In this document: piece by piece, positions 32,033 to 44,518 of the stretch
Layout: every line of letters begins with the position of its first letter
Position numbering within the stretch: the stretch's first letter is position 1
Assembly (NCBI RefSeq): GCF_963422355.1
Contig: NC_085105.1
Span: 1,984,052-2,048,051, forward strand
DNA from: Corticium candelabrum
Taxonomy: Eukaryota > Porifera > Homoscleromorpha > Homosclerophorida > Plakinidae
DNA length: 64,000 nt
Direction: 5' to 3'
Notes under the pieces: model-generated
Told to the model about the DNA's origin: nothing
Database searches by the model: none
Seen by the model: only the letters and a program-made list of their open reading frames with translations
Position numbers and translations under genes: made by a program

Positions 32033-34223
32033 CACAGTGACACACACACACTCACGCACGCACGCACAATGTTAAACGTGTTTTTGTCTTGTAGCTATAT
32101 ACTCTAGGTATATTATAGGCATATACGTACCGCGCCATGTGTCTAGGAGAATTAAATGATCTTATATCAGCAGTACATTTGCATGCGTGTAGTGACTCTA
32201 GCATTATCTCAATATACCGTCTAGGATAAAAGTTGGTGGGAATTTATATTGGCGGTTTGCTAAGAAATTGATGGACAAAGCATATTGGCGGATTATATTT
32301 TGGTGGTCGGACATCGTTGTTTGATAACTGATATACATGCATGTGTTGGTCATGGTGGAGTTTGTGATAATTTGACAGCTGTGTTCGTGGCTCACACTAA
32401 TATTTCCCTAACTTACTGGTCTCCAACTACTGCACGCGTAATGATGAAGAACTGCTGCAAAAAACGGGACCCGCATGAACGTGACAGTCCAGCTTCATCC
32501 ATAGTCTCACAGCTAGTCTCGCGTAGCCAGACCCCTTTCCGCCGCGTTCTCCCCGGCGAAATGGGGTCTGATGAACAGGCTTTGATGTCACTGTGTGCCG
32601 CGTAGCCAGAAATTGGCTATCTAAAGACCGGATTTAGTTTCTTAAACGCTTCACTAAAGACCAGACTGGTATGCAAGCAGTGCAATCCTATCTCATTAGC
32701 TCCTCTTGTTTCGTAGAGAACAACTCGAAGACTACAACTCGAGTCGTTGCTGTTTGTGAAATCTGCATGTCTACGGCAACAATTAATTAAACGCGGCCAC
32801 GGGATCGTTGACGTCGACAGGCTAGGCTTCCATCTAGCTCCTACGCAATCTGTCATGTCAACGTCGTAGTAAGATAGCGTTTGTGCGCTTGTGTCACAAT
32901 GGAGACTGAATGCGAACGTACTCGATGTAAAACAATGCACAAAACACGTGAGATGATTACCCAAACACAGAAAGACGACTCATCTTGTTTCGATGACGTC
33001 AGGTCCAAGCCCTTCAATTCCAGTACCAGATATCGCTCACTCTGGACTGTACGCGGTCGCTTTAGACGTCAAAACAGCAAACAGCATCGAGTACGTTCGC
33101 ATCCATTCGGTGCGTTCGCATTCAGTCTCCGTTGTGACACAAGCGCACAACGTTAGACGTACGACGTCGAGCCTGACGACGCCGACGTTTCCACGGCCGC
33201 ATTTTTTAACTATTGCTGTAGACATGCAGATTTCACAAACAGTAACTGTAGCTTTTAGCTGTAGACTTCGAGTTGTTCTCTACGAAACAAGAGAAGGTAA
33301 TGAGATAGGATTGCACTGCTTGCATACCAGTCCGGTCTTTAGTGAAGCGTTTAAGAAACTAAATCCGGTCTGTAGATAGCCGATTTCTGGCTACGCGGCA
33401 CACAGCGACATCAAAGCCTGTTCACCAGACCCCATTTCGCCGGGAAGGATGACGCGGCGGAAAGGGGTCTGGCTACGCGAGACTACCTCACAGCCTCATT
33501 CATAGGCACAACAGACGGCAAGCCAAGATTACCTACCATCTTGTGGCCTCATGCGTGACGTACAACCATCGCCAGATGCCTGATCCACGTGCGTGATGAC
33601 GCTAGTTAACAGATCCTGGTGGCCAAACTAATGGGGCGGATTGATATTGGCGGTCGCTAAAAATCCACCCATTCGTCAAAATAATTTCCCGCTAATATTT
33701 AATCTTTTAGGATACTTTAGAGTTGTTAGGGGAAACCCATCGAATCTCCAGGCTTGAGTGACGTTTTTATCGCATCTAATCTAGCGTGTTTGTCACGAAA
33801 AGTGTAGGATGAATGGGAACGCCCGACGTTCATTGGTTGAACAAAAGACGGATTGACTCACGTGCATGATTGAGAAGGTAGGACGGTCGACCGAATAGGA
33901 GGGAAGATGCATTAGCTCCGTGCTGGCTCTTCTACATTGTGATACAATTACAACACATATTTTGAGACTGAATCACTTTTTGGAGGCTGGCTATAGTCTA
34001 TGGTTGTGACTAGAGACTGCATGCGAAAAGGCTAACCTAGCTAGAGTAGAGCGCATGCACTAATGATAATGATTTATCGCTAAGTAAACGAGATTTACAT
34101 GATTGTACCTTTTCCGCAGCAGAGTGAATACTGACAAGCACCTCCGTGGATTTTAAAAATTGCAATGACGATTACTGTCGTCCAACAAAGAGAAAGAGAG
34201 TCTTTAGGGGGCAATAAGTTCAT
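30566..34223 (-). CDS. Secreted collagen-like protein with C-terminal H-type lectin domain
   Basis: Eight exons on the - strand join without frame break into 206 codons: 34223-34109, 31747-31704, 31590-31569, 31375-31334, 31171-31137, 31072-31036, 30957-30931, 30864-30566. Exon 1 gives a hydrophobic leader (WTTVIVIAIF) and a GACQYSLCCGKG Cys motif. Six tiny exons (22-44 bp) encode an unbroken Gly-X-Y tract (GEKGDRGLQ, GPKGNQ, GYRGIQGPRGPPG, GNKGGRGYPG, GPPGERGLQG, GPPGPTGSI). The last exon encodes an H-type lectin fold: FATTPSVHISMANL, GFYIRV, LYSVELRWIACT. H-lectins bind N-acetylgalactosamine-type sugars as trimers or hexamers, and a collagen stem fits that. Exon 3's donor (AAGTCCAG) is weak but is the only choice keeping the Gly repeat in phase. 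A foldback element sits in intron 1. Confidence 0.85.
31976..32028. repeat. (CA)n microsatellite
   Basis: About 25 CA units in intron 1 of the collagen/lectin gene, preceded by a (CTCC)n run and followed by ACGC units. Confidence 0.95.
32514..33485. mobile_element. Foldback DNA transposon with long terminal inverted repeats
   Basis: Left end TAGTCTCGCGTAGCCAGACC and right end (reverse) GTAGTCTCGCGTAGCCAGAC continue as inverted repeats for roughly 400 bp each, with a short central part. TCTCACAGC before and CCTCACAGC after suggest an 8-9 bp target duplication, fitting Mutator- or hAT-type insertion. There is no transposase. A further partial end lies at about 46718-46762. The element is inside intron 1 of the collagen/lectin gene. 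Confidence 0.75.
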
Positions 34224-34656
34224 CGTGTGTAGAGAAAACAGTCGAGATTCCTGGCTAGATATATAAATGCAATATAAGAAGGTTTAAGCGCGTGCTAGTA
34301 ACGTAATCCAGTAACAAACCTTACCTTCAATTTTTCAAAGTGCTTTTGCCCAAGAGCGCAGAGTAACTGAAAGTTGCAAACCCTGGTGGGTCAGTTATAA
34401 CACGGGCACACGTGGTGGGCACGTGCAAGTTTTTACCTTGCGAAATCATTTGCTAGAATTTAACAACACGCTCACTAGACATGTCGCGTGGACACGCACA
34501 GGCACATGCGCACTGTGCGCGTACTTTCGAATGAAACTGCTAGATATCAGAGTGAGACAGTAAATTAACGATATGTAAACATCAATTACATGTAGTTAAT
34601 TAACTTTTAGCCTTGAACGTCCAGACCAAAGGCGCGCGAAGATGGCTCCAGCTCTA

Positions 34657-36277
34657 AATAGGAAAAGTAATAGTTGGCAGCGTGGGAAAAATCTTAACAT
34701 CATTAAGAAGTTAGTGATGACGAGAAGACAAATATATAGAGCTTGTTTCTGATCAGTATTGTACAACTACAGAATTGGCTACTTCCTGTCTAGCACGCGA
34801 TGTGATTACGCCCTCATGACCAATTAGAACGACCACCTGTGACTTCACACGCGCCGCCAGGTCAATTGTGGCATTCTACTACAGGGGTCATCTGTTCCAG
34901 AAACAAAGGCTTCTTCGCTTTCCGAAGTCTCTTCTTCTTCTTCACGCCTTACTTCAATGAGAACACGGTCGACCGCTTCTTCAACTATCCCGTCGGTCTC
35001 TCGATAGTGCTTTTCTACTTTTTGAATGACGTGCTTGACACAGTTGGCCCATTTCTCAGCTGTAACCTGCGTAATGCCTTCTCTCGCAAGCTGCTCAGTT
35101 CCCGCCATGGTGAAATCCTTGTTATGAGATGCCGCATAGCCCTTGACTTGTGCCCAGACCAGCTCTGTCGGGTTCAACTCGCAGTGACCGACAGGCAATC
35201 TCAGAACGTCATGACTGTGCTGATTAGCGAAGACGTCAGTCAGGTACTGCGAAGCCGGGTTTCTTGCTTTTATGATACTGGGCATTGTCAAGAACAATAA
35301 CAGAAGTTGCTGGAAGGTTTGGAATCGACCTCTCTCTGAACCACTCCCTAGAGTGGGCCGTGTTCATTTCGCCTTTCTTTCCTCTGAAAACGAGGTCAGC
35401 ATTAGAAATCCAACCCTCTTTCCACCCTGCATGGAGAATAACGAGTCTTCCACCCTTTCCTGATGGGACTCTCAAACCTCCTTTGCCGTCGTAGTCAGTC
35501 CAGCATCGTTCCAAGGTATGGTGCGCGTTGAGCCATGTCTCGTCTAGATACACTATTGGTCTTCCCTCGTCTCTGTACTTCTTTATTTGTCTGAGATAGT
35601 GATGACGAGCAGCAAGAATTCTGTGTTGTTCGTACAACGCTGTTTTCTTGTTGCGTGTTGTATATTTGAAGCCCATTTTCTTGACTGTTTTGAGAAGTGT
35701 TTGTTTGCTGTATGAGTAATCTATGTCTTGTTGTAGACCTAAAATCAGTTCATCCATCGTTGGGAGTTCTCTGTCTGTGTAGAACCGGTGAATTCTACGA
35801 CGAATGACTCCTTGAAAGTTGTCAGTCTCCTGTTGGGCAGGACCTGAACCAGACTTCTTGCCTTCCTTTGCGGGACTATGCATATCTCCTTCAACGTTTA
35901 CTTGGCGATGAACTCTGAATACAGTGCGTTCAGATACCTGCATCGCCATTGCCGTTCTTTTTGTTGCACTTTCCAGCATGATTGGCCCATCACGCTTCAC
36001 TTGCTCAAAGAAGGCATGGACGTTACAGATCATCCGTTTGTGTGAGAACTTCTATAGCATCGATCCTTTTTCTAGAGCTCCTTCCTTGAATTGTATCTGA
36101 GCTATCTGTATGAATAGCTACAGTTTTTGCAATAACAGTTGAAGACATTATATAATTATATAAAGCAAATGGGCAAGAAAACACCAAAATTGAGATACTG
36201 AATAGATTGAGTGTACTATATAGCTAAATGTACGCGTACGTGGAATTTATGGATGTTACATATGACATAGAGAATGA
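34657..36277 (-). mobile_element. IS630/Tc1-type transposon with frameshifted transposase
   Basis: Insertion of about 1.6 kb relative to the matching sequence in unit B (about 46505-46515), which is an empty site. The - strand coding sequence starts near 36148. It shifts frame near 36040, runs 36033-35236, and shifts again at an AAAA run near 35270 to continue 35297-34845. A helix-turn-helix region (MAMQVSERTVFRVHRQ) is followed by the DDE_3-type core: YLDETWLNAHHT (first Asp), VIVLDNAQYH (second Asp), LPVGHCELNPTELVWAQVKG (third acidic residue, Glu). The tail is acidic (REEEEETSESEEAF). No clear terminal inverted repeats were found. The two frameshifts make it inactive unless they are sequencing errors. 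Confidence 0.82.
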
Positions 36278-36326
36278 AAGCTCTGCATACGGTCAGAGTC
36301 TGAGACTTCGTTATTCCGACAACAGC

Positions 36327-36709
36327 AACTCATACAACGACAACAACTTATAGAACAACAGCAACAACAACTCGTACAACAACATCAACAAATGCAACAA
36401 CAACAACAACAAATACAACAACAACAACAACAAATACAACAACGACAGCAACAAATACAACAACAACAACAACAACAAATACAACAACATCAACAACAAA
36501 TACAGCAATTGCCAGACCCTCGGTATAGCTCACACATCCCGGTTGTAGCAGAGGGGTTAGTACGTTGCATTGTTTGCCGATCTCAAGGCAGGAAGCATAC
36601 GAAGACCAGGTATCGATGCCAAGAATGCAACGTCCCCCTCTGTGTGTCATCCGCTGAGCGACAGTGCTTTCGGACTTACCATACGGAAGGATATGATCGT
36701 GACATTTGA
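36327..36709 (+). pseudogene. piggyBac 3'-end fragment, copy 3 (Gln tract and zinc domain only)
   Basis: This is the start of duplication unit B. It carries the Gln-rich tract and the intact Cys-rich C-terminal domain (CIVCRSQGRKHTKTRYRC, CQECNVPLC) to the stop at 36709, with no DDE core upstream. The zinc-domain frame is intact here although broken in copy 2, so the copy 2 frameshift arose after this duplication or this copy descends from an unbroken one. Confidence 0.88.
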
Positions 36710-37890
36710 CTGTATATACCTGTGTCTCTCTATATAGGAGAGCTGTCTCTCTGTGTGTATGTATTATTTTGTTTGTTGTGTATACTTTCATAGTTTATTG
36801 ATTGTATTGTATATAGTTTTATTTATATAGTGTTGTAGAGATGGGTGTTATATGTATTATATTTTAGGTTGTATATAGTACCAGTTTGGAGTTTCATTTA
36901 GTGTTGATCAGGTGTATAATGGAAACAGTGAAGTCACTGCTGCAACTATTCTGTACTACTTTAGCAGTTTGCATAGAATTATTTTCTAAATTCAACTTGA
37001 CATCGATTGTGATGTAGAATTTTGGTAGCTCTAGCTGAATAGCTCGTTCTCTGTTAGTCAATTAATTTATTGTTGTTGCATGGGTATCCCGTTGTGAGAA
37101 TGCATCATGAAGTATGCCTCGTTCACATGCATTTTACTCTGTACTGAAAAATTAGCAGCCAGACAGAATTCTCGTGAAATGCTTTTAGGCAAATGTGTAC
37201 CCCTCAACTGTACAGTCTAGTACATGTAAAGCCGGGACATTTTCGATAAGTTAGAGGCCTGTTTTTCTCGGTTATCGCGACAGATTGTTTAGATTTCGAC
37301 AGCCGACGTCGCTGTAATGCTAAATTGCAGTACGCTGATGGTCGAGACCTCTACGAAATTTTCCTGAGCGAGTTGCCCGAGGACGTCTACGTGTGACCGC
37401 AGCGACAACCTGCATCCAAAATTTTTTCTTTGAAAGCAAACTGGTTTGAAATCAGAATGCCGTATATTGTTGTCAGTTCCTCCTGAAGACAGTGCAACGG
37501 CTTCTTTAGCCTGTGACAGTGTCAACATCTTCACTACTAGGTCTGCATGCATGCTATCGCTCCCATGCACTAATATTTTTTATTTTTTTTTATTGTATAT
37601 TTTGATATTTACATTTATTTATATTTCAATTTTTTATATTTCTATTTTCTTCATTGTCGTCAGTTTCAATGTCGTCTGTAATCTTGCTTGCACATGCACT
37701 GCAATCAATTGGAGGAACGGTTTTTCGTCTTCTTCTAATCGCAGTCTCTTCGCATCTGATTGCTGTACTCTTTCGTACGTGTACGTGTACCTAGTCTCGC
37801 GTACAGTACCAGTCCTCCAGCACGTGCGCACGTGAGTAGGTTCACGCCGACTGCAACCGGTCTATAGTCGAGCGTTTGATTATTATTTTG

Positions 37891-38240
37891 TAGAGAATGG
37901 TATTATTGAGACATAAATAGTAATTGTTTATGGACATTAGAAGGTCTGCTGAGGTCGTCCAATTTGGTGATGTCGTGTCAGTGGAAAGCAACTGGACTGA
38001 AAAGAATGTCGTTCTAGTTACTATTGTGTGATGTTTGCTGTTAGGCCATAATTTATTGGTTTGGTTGTCATGATGTTAGACTCAAACCTATCCTGTTTCA
38101 GACGAAATACGCTTGTACCTATGCCAGCTGCAACTGCTGTTGCTATTTCTTCATGCAGTCACAGTCGATCGAGCGACCAGCGGTACTGCATTTATGAAGA
38201 CCATCACATTCGGTATGATGTTGCAATGTATTACTATTGC
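37891..38240 (+). pseudogene. PI4KA terminal-exon duplicate (pseudogene fragment 3)
   Basis: Unit B counterpart of the fragment at 24441-24790, with the same decayed exon 13 and 14 remnants. Confidence 0.78.
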
Positions 38241-41200
38241 TATGGAGGTAGACTACAGCTCGTTTCAGAATTGGAGTCCTTCGGAAGTCTGGGGAGTGGC
38301 TTACAAACCCCAACGTGGAGACCACCTTCGTCTCACCAGGAGGTCAAATATCCACACTGCAAACAGTTCACCATCTGAGTTACAGTTGACAGCGAGGACA
38401 GCTTGCAAAACTGAGCTGTTGAGGTAGATAGGGCATGTTAAAGGCTTTCTATAGCTTACGAATTTTGAAACGTCTACGATATCCACTAGATAATTAATCT
38501 CACACAAAACACAATACATGATTCCGGTGAAACAATTACCAAGCACTAGTACTAAGGCACCTTATTCGCTCGTCGGCACAAGAAAATCGGTCGCAACGTC
38601 TACCAAGTTCATGTAAGAGTGCAGAGTTATCTAGCCTCTCCTTCGTCATAGTGGATCGTAGGTAGGTCAATAGCCTCCTAAGAGTTGAGAAGGCTCTCTC
38701 TGAAGTTGCAGATGTTACGGGTATTGTAAGGTAAAGACGCAGCAGCTTGTGAATTTCGGTTACCCAACTTCCGCGTCAGAATAACACGCCCTCGAAATGC
38801 CCGTATCCATGTGGTGCGCGTTGCATGCCTGGCAGGATACGGTCGACGGAGTGCATGATGTGTGCGCGTAGCCTAGCTGGTGATTGAATTGGCAAACATA
38901 TTGCAGAAGTACATGGTACATGGTTCCATTTAAGGAGATCCAATTATTGGGGATCTCAGACCCCCAAATTATTCAAATATTGGGAGGTCTGTCGCCCTTC
39001 GAAACCCCTACATCCACCGCCACTGGTGTCGATAGACCATCACCTTTGACAACTGGTCGAGCGGTAGTCGAGCGGTTACACTAGCTAGTGTTCTGCCGCA
39101 GAATCAAAGAGTCGTCGTTTCATGCCGTCCACCAAGCTAGCGCCGCAAACACGGCATACGTCTCTTCTTCGTTCGTGAGATCTCATGGCATTACAAATGG
39201 TACGTCAGCGTCATGCAAAAGCACGGTATCTTTCCATCTCATTTTTGAATTAGGTAAAATAATCCTACGCGGTTAGAATATCGCTTTTTGATAAGTACTT
39301 CCGAAATCGTATTTCGTTTTTTGAGTTCGCGCGCTGCGCGCGCTCTCTGGTCTGGAAGTTCGAGGCTAGAGGTCATTTTGCAATTTACTATTAAAAATCT
39401 AGACATTGCATGATGGTGTAACCTTGGGCTCTAGACAGATCATACTGCTAGTAATAAATTCAGTGAAACGTCGTTTTTATATGTTTAGCATTTGCATACA
39501 AAGCGTTAGATATAAAAGATCCAGTGCTTGTAGGAATGCCCAACTTTGACCAATTAAGCAGATTTTATTAAACTAATTATGATTTGGATGGCCCTGTACA
39601 AATTGCATGCAGTAATTGGAAACTGACACTAGAGTCTGTCCACGTTGACTTCTCCCTCAGTAAATCCCGAATAACTTTTGACAGCAAGGTTCTAGAGACA
39701 CGCTAAACACTTACTTCATTTTAGAGCTCATGGTAATGCAGTTTTTGGGTGTGCATTGCAGATGATCGTTTGCGAACCTTGCTATGCAAATTGTTTACCT
39801 AGCTACTCTAATCAATAGACAACCTTCAATTGAAAGACAAACCCAGCCATCATCTCTTATGCTAATTACTAATTGCTCATTGGATAAACGCTGGGAACAT
39901 CTGCTTACGCAAGAACCACGCAAGCTTCCAGGGGGAGAAGTCAGAGTGGATGGACTTTAGAATGGTGTCGACAAACAACGCGTACTAGTATGTACAAGCT
40001 GCATGTACTACTGGTGCTGGCAACTTTGTCAGATGATTCATATTATATTCAATTGAGTTTCTAATCTCTAGCACAACAGCTTGCAGTGGCCTCATTTGTG
40101 AACGCGTGTACACAACGTCATTGCTCTACATCAACCAGCAGCTAGTCTACACTACGTACGTAGCTACGCATAGTACCGTACGTCAGCAATCCGTCAATAG
40201 CGGACACGTCTGCCAGTGATACACAATCACTGGAGAACGAGTTTGCATATCTTGAAGAGAAATCGACGGTCCTCCTTCCCGTTGTGATGATAGGACCTCA
40301 CACCGGTTAGCACATAGTCGGCAGGAGTTCTGTAGTTCAGTATCTTATCATAGTCGTTCACCTCTCTTGTCCAATGGCAATCACTCAAATACGATTGAGG
40401 CACTCGAGCACAACCAAAAACCCATCGCCTGTCCTCGTGGCGGTTGTCATGCCAACTGGTGAATGACGTCATCATGTACCCGCGGTAGCACTCGCGCCGC
40501 ATGTAGTCGTCGTATTTGGTCAAGCTCAGTTTTCGGAAACTGTCGTAGTAGGCGCGATTGTTGATCTTGGCGTATCGAAATTTCCATCGTCTGTCCTCTC
40601 TGCCGTTGTCGTGACGGCTGTACGCGCCAACGACCGCGTACCCGATTGGAGCATCTCAAGCAAGAGGCGCGTCCCAGTAGTTGACGTACCTGGTAGTGTG
40701 AACTTTCCTGCTCAGTGAAGCTCCTACAAAATATGTACTGTGACCGTCATTGCAGCTAAAGACCGTAACTGTACATGTGCTTCAAATGTACGCAGTTACG
40801 TTGAAGTAGCCTCGCGAGAGAGGGTCTGGCTACTCCTTTGGGACAAAAGCAAGCGATAAAAAACACGTGGAGTACGCGCGAGTAGAGGACTGGATACAAT
40901 AGGCGTGAGAGTAGGCCGCCTACTAAGTATTCCCCAACTACAATTGCAATACGATTCGCAGGGGCCCATCTCGATTTCAAAACAACGCGAAGCCTGGGGA
41001 AGATAGCCGTCTAGTGACTTCTTCTCGAGTCATTGCATGCCTTTTTGTCTGCTCCATCTGCATGGGTCTATGGATCGACAGCTAGTATAGACCATTTCCA
41101 TCCACGTATTCCCAAACGTCAAACGTAAAGCTGACAATGGGTCTTCCGTGGCTTTGAATTTGCAGTACAAACAGACGTTTTGTATCGTTCACGACACGAG

Positions 41201-41934
41201 CTTAGCTCGAACATACCGAAGCAACGATGAGCACATCACGCACAGATTTGCCACGCTGTAGCTAAACCCTTGTCATCTGTAGTAGACCTGCAGCCGCGCT
41301 CTCTCCTGTGTCAAGATCATCCAAGATCGCCAGACCGACGAGCTGCACGAAGCATAGAGATGCACGTTCAGTTGGTCGCACCGCAAAACATTTTGCACGC
41401 GGAGTTCAGTATTTCGTGCATGCCCACTGGAGGTATACGCTAGGCTATTCTATAGTAAGAAAAAGCTAAAATTACATACAGTGCATGTGTCTGCAAATGA
41501 GCGCTCGGCTTTTCCTCGCAATCTAGAGGGAACACCATGCGTGCACTTCATATACATAGCTACACGTACATGTGTACGTGTACAGAGTAGCTCATGTAAA
41601 TAGGTATCCGCGTAGGCTGCATGTACTAGTCTTCATGGGTTGCATGCATACTAGATATTCCCTCTGAAACTTTGATTTGCAACAGCAGCCCATTGCGAAT
41701 AGTTTAGTGCATGGAACCTGCACCTCGCCAAGTACGATTTTGTACTTGAGCGTAAGATATAATATGATACCACTAGCCCTCACCAGCTCTATGGGCTGTA
41801 GGAATCGCGCTAACACCTAGTTAGTAGCTACCTGTAAGCGAAGAAAACTTAACACTTAACGTTCGTCTCACAACTCGTTGTGCGGGTCCACGTGTTACTA
41901 TAGAGACAAAATCTACACACGCGTGCGCTCTCAC

Positions 41935-41978
41935 ACACACACGCACGCACACGTACGCACGCACGCACACACACACAT

Positions 41979-42053
<75 letters not shown>
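41935..42053. repeat. (CA)n with ACGC/ACGTACGC head
   Basis: Mixed CACG units followed by about 38 CA units, within the 2.4 kb insert of unit B. Confidence 0.93.
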
Positions 42054-42054
<1 letters not shown>

Positions 42055-42272
42055 ACTTAGCAAGTTTTTAATCTACTCAGCTGCACCGCGCGTTAGAACG
42101 TAAAATACACGCGTCTATTCTTTTAGTTAAACTCTGACTGTAGCGGGCGCATCTTGTAGGGGATAGCGTGACTGGCGAGCCCACTTCACCTCGCACCGCT
42201 CTATGGGCGGTAGCAATTATCTTACAATACACTCATCCGATTACTCTGTGCATCTTACACACTCCAGACAGC

Positions 42273-42437
42273 CAGGGCCGGATCCAGAGGGGGTTTCAGG
42301 GGGTTACAACCCCCTCTTTTTCAATAGGCGTGGTTTAATAATTTTATATAATTTCATTAGAAAAGAGAAAATTAGTAAATCTATAAATAACTGCTAATGG
42401 TGAACCCCCTCTTTCAAAAATTCCTGGACCGGCGCTG
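42273..42437. mobile_element. Short hAT-like MITE
   Basis: 165 bp with left end CAGGGCCGGATCCAG and right end (reverse) CAGCGCCGGTCCAGGA, plus an internal inverted CAGGGGGTTACAACCCCCT. Ends of this type resemble hAT-Tip100 termini. GACAGC occurs on both flanks, but not in exact register for an 8-bp target duplication. Confidence 0.6.
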
Positions 42438-42907
42438 GACAGCGCAGTTTGGGCTCTACGCATTCCCCATCTCAGACTCTTTTTACATAAAACGTCATGA
42501 TTTATTCGTAGAGAATGATGCCACTTCCGCCATATAGATCGACGCACCCTCCGTGACATACGTAAATGTACGGACGGACACACGCACGAACACGCGGCCC
42601 GGTGAGCCGGCTTAAAACCTCCGACTGCAGCGGGCGCATCTTGCAGTCTACTCTATACCAGAGAATGGCATACAGTGGCTACCCCGCCCTATATGGGCGA
42701 TTTGTCACGCCTTTGCAATCACAGCATGGGCGGTTACCAGGCCTAATGGCAGCATTTAGTGATGTCAGTGGGCGGTCTGAAACCAGTCTCGAGGAATTAC
42801 GACGGCGGAGAGACTGGGTCTAGTCTATACTTCGCAGCGAGTGAAGGTATCTCTGTTAGTCGCGTGCAGCGGTTGCTTCTGGAGTATCTTCAGACTGACA
42901 TCAAACA

Positions 42908-43917
42908 CATCGAAATTTCACGCGTAGTCGCAATGGCTTTCGATCGATTTCGGGAGCGCGATGATAGTCTATGACAAAGCGTACATGTACAGTAGTCAAC
43001 GACAAGAGAGGACAGAGTCTGCGCGTAGTCTTCTAGCGCGACATGGCCGTGCAGTCTTTGCAGTCGTTTCTCTACGCTAACTAAACAGTAAGCAGCATTG
43101 CAAAGGCCTAGTTACTGACTGCATTTTGCGCTTTTCCTGTTCCAATACCTTTGCTATGACAGCATACTCTGCTGTAAACGAAAAACACACCTGATCTCGT
43201 TTTGCAAGTCATTAGCAATATGAAACAAACCAAGGCTTTCCTAATGTATAAATTAGTTAAAGTGTCTACTGACATAAAGAGTTACGGCCTTCCTTCAATT
43301 TACGAAGACAACATCACGTGATACCGCTCGTTGCTATCCTTGTGCGGAAAGGTCCACCGAAAGCGAAGGAAGGCCTAGTGTCGAGGCTAACTACTACTAT
43401 TGAAATTTCACGCGTAGTCGCAATGGCTTTTGATCAATTCCGGGAGGGCGATGATAGTTTAAGACAAAAGCGTACATGTACAGCAGCCTAGTCGCTATTG
43501 CGTCGTCTTCTGGTCAACGACAAGAGAGGACAGAGTCTGCGCGTTGCCTTTTTGCGCGCGACATGGCCGTACAGTCTTTGCGCTCGTTTCTCTACGCTAA
43601 CTAAACAGTAAGCAGCATCGCAAAGGCATAGTTACTGACTGCATTTCGCGCCCTTCTCGTTCCAATACCTTTTCTATAATAGCATACCTGCTGTAAACGA
43701 AAACACACCTGATCTCGTTTTGCAAGTGATTAGCAATATGAAATAAACCAAACAAGGGGTGGGCTTTTCCTAATGTATAAATTAGTTAAAATGCCTAGGG
43801 ACATAAAGAGGTACGGCTTCCCTTCGATTTACTGAGACAACATCAGGTGACACTGCCCGTTTCTATCCTTGCGTGGAAAGGACCACCGAAAGCGAAGGAA
43901 GGCCTAGTGTCGAGGCT
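42908..43917. repeat. Two-copy tandem repeat, about 500 bp per unit
   Basis: Units 42908-43400 and 43401-43917 both begin GAAATTTCACGCGTAGTCGC and both end GAAGGAAGGCCTAGTGTCGAGGCTA, with roughly 90% visible identity. Each has a short inverted pair near its end (GGCCTTCCTTC, GAAGGAAGGCC). A weaker repeat (CTGYAGCGGGCGCATCTTG) occurs upstream at about 42140 and 42626. No coding frame is shared. Confidence 0.85.
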
Positions 43918-44518
43918 AAATACTGTATAACAGTTCTGAATTAGAGAATGGCGTAATGGCTGGCAAGCGCACGTCATATCCGCATACTCGGTTAATTAAT
44001 TAACAAACAAACTCCGGCACATTTCATTTCAGGCCGCCAAAGTCTCATTTCTAGCCGTCGAAGCAGTCTAGGCGAAATTCGACTCGTCCGTTCGTCTCGG
44101 ACTGCCCGAACTCGACCAGGCCGCTCCGTTTCGCGACGATCCGAGAGCGACAACGTGTCGATCGGCGTTTTTTACCTTTTTCTCCTTGTATTCCAGTAAC
44201 AACTGCCACGATCACCACAAGCCAGAAAGTAGTCGGAGTCATTGGGGACGACACGTTCGTCATATTGCCAGATCAACGTCACCCTGCCGACGATCCGATT
44301 GGTTATCAGATTATAACAAGAATGAAATACCCTGACGGCTATAGCACTATATCTATAGGCGGACAAGCAATGAGATCTCTTGGGATTGGTCATTTAAATT
44401 GACCTAAAGGCAGTCTAGCGTCTAGATTGGTTGTGAATTAATCGCAAGTGCGATCAAACCCGCCTATCAGATCCGGTATGCTCTCTAGGTAGCTAGCTAT
44501 GCGACTGTATCCCGGAAA

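Larger units (their letters stand above)
40227..44263 (-). pseudogene. Dermatopontin-domain gene, copy B (nonsense mutation)
   Basis: Exon 1 at 44263-44176 (leader ending GIQGEKG) and exon 2 at 40723-40227 match copy A in length and phase, but 3.4 kb now separates them. In exon 2 the Trp of PLAWDAP is a TGA stop (40656-40658). The downstream three EDRRW-type repeats are otherwise well kept, with only conservative changes, so loss looks recent. Translation from an internal Met could only give a leaderless product. Confidence 0.85.

Noticed and set aside
34839-35300. + strand ORF of 153 residues
   Set aside because: Antisense to the IS630-type transposase C-terminus, which carries clear motifs.
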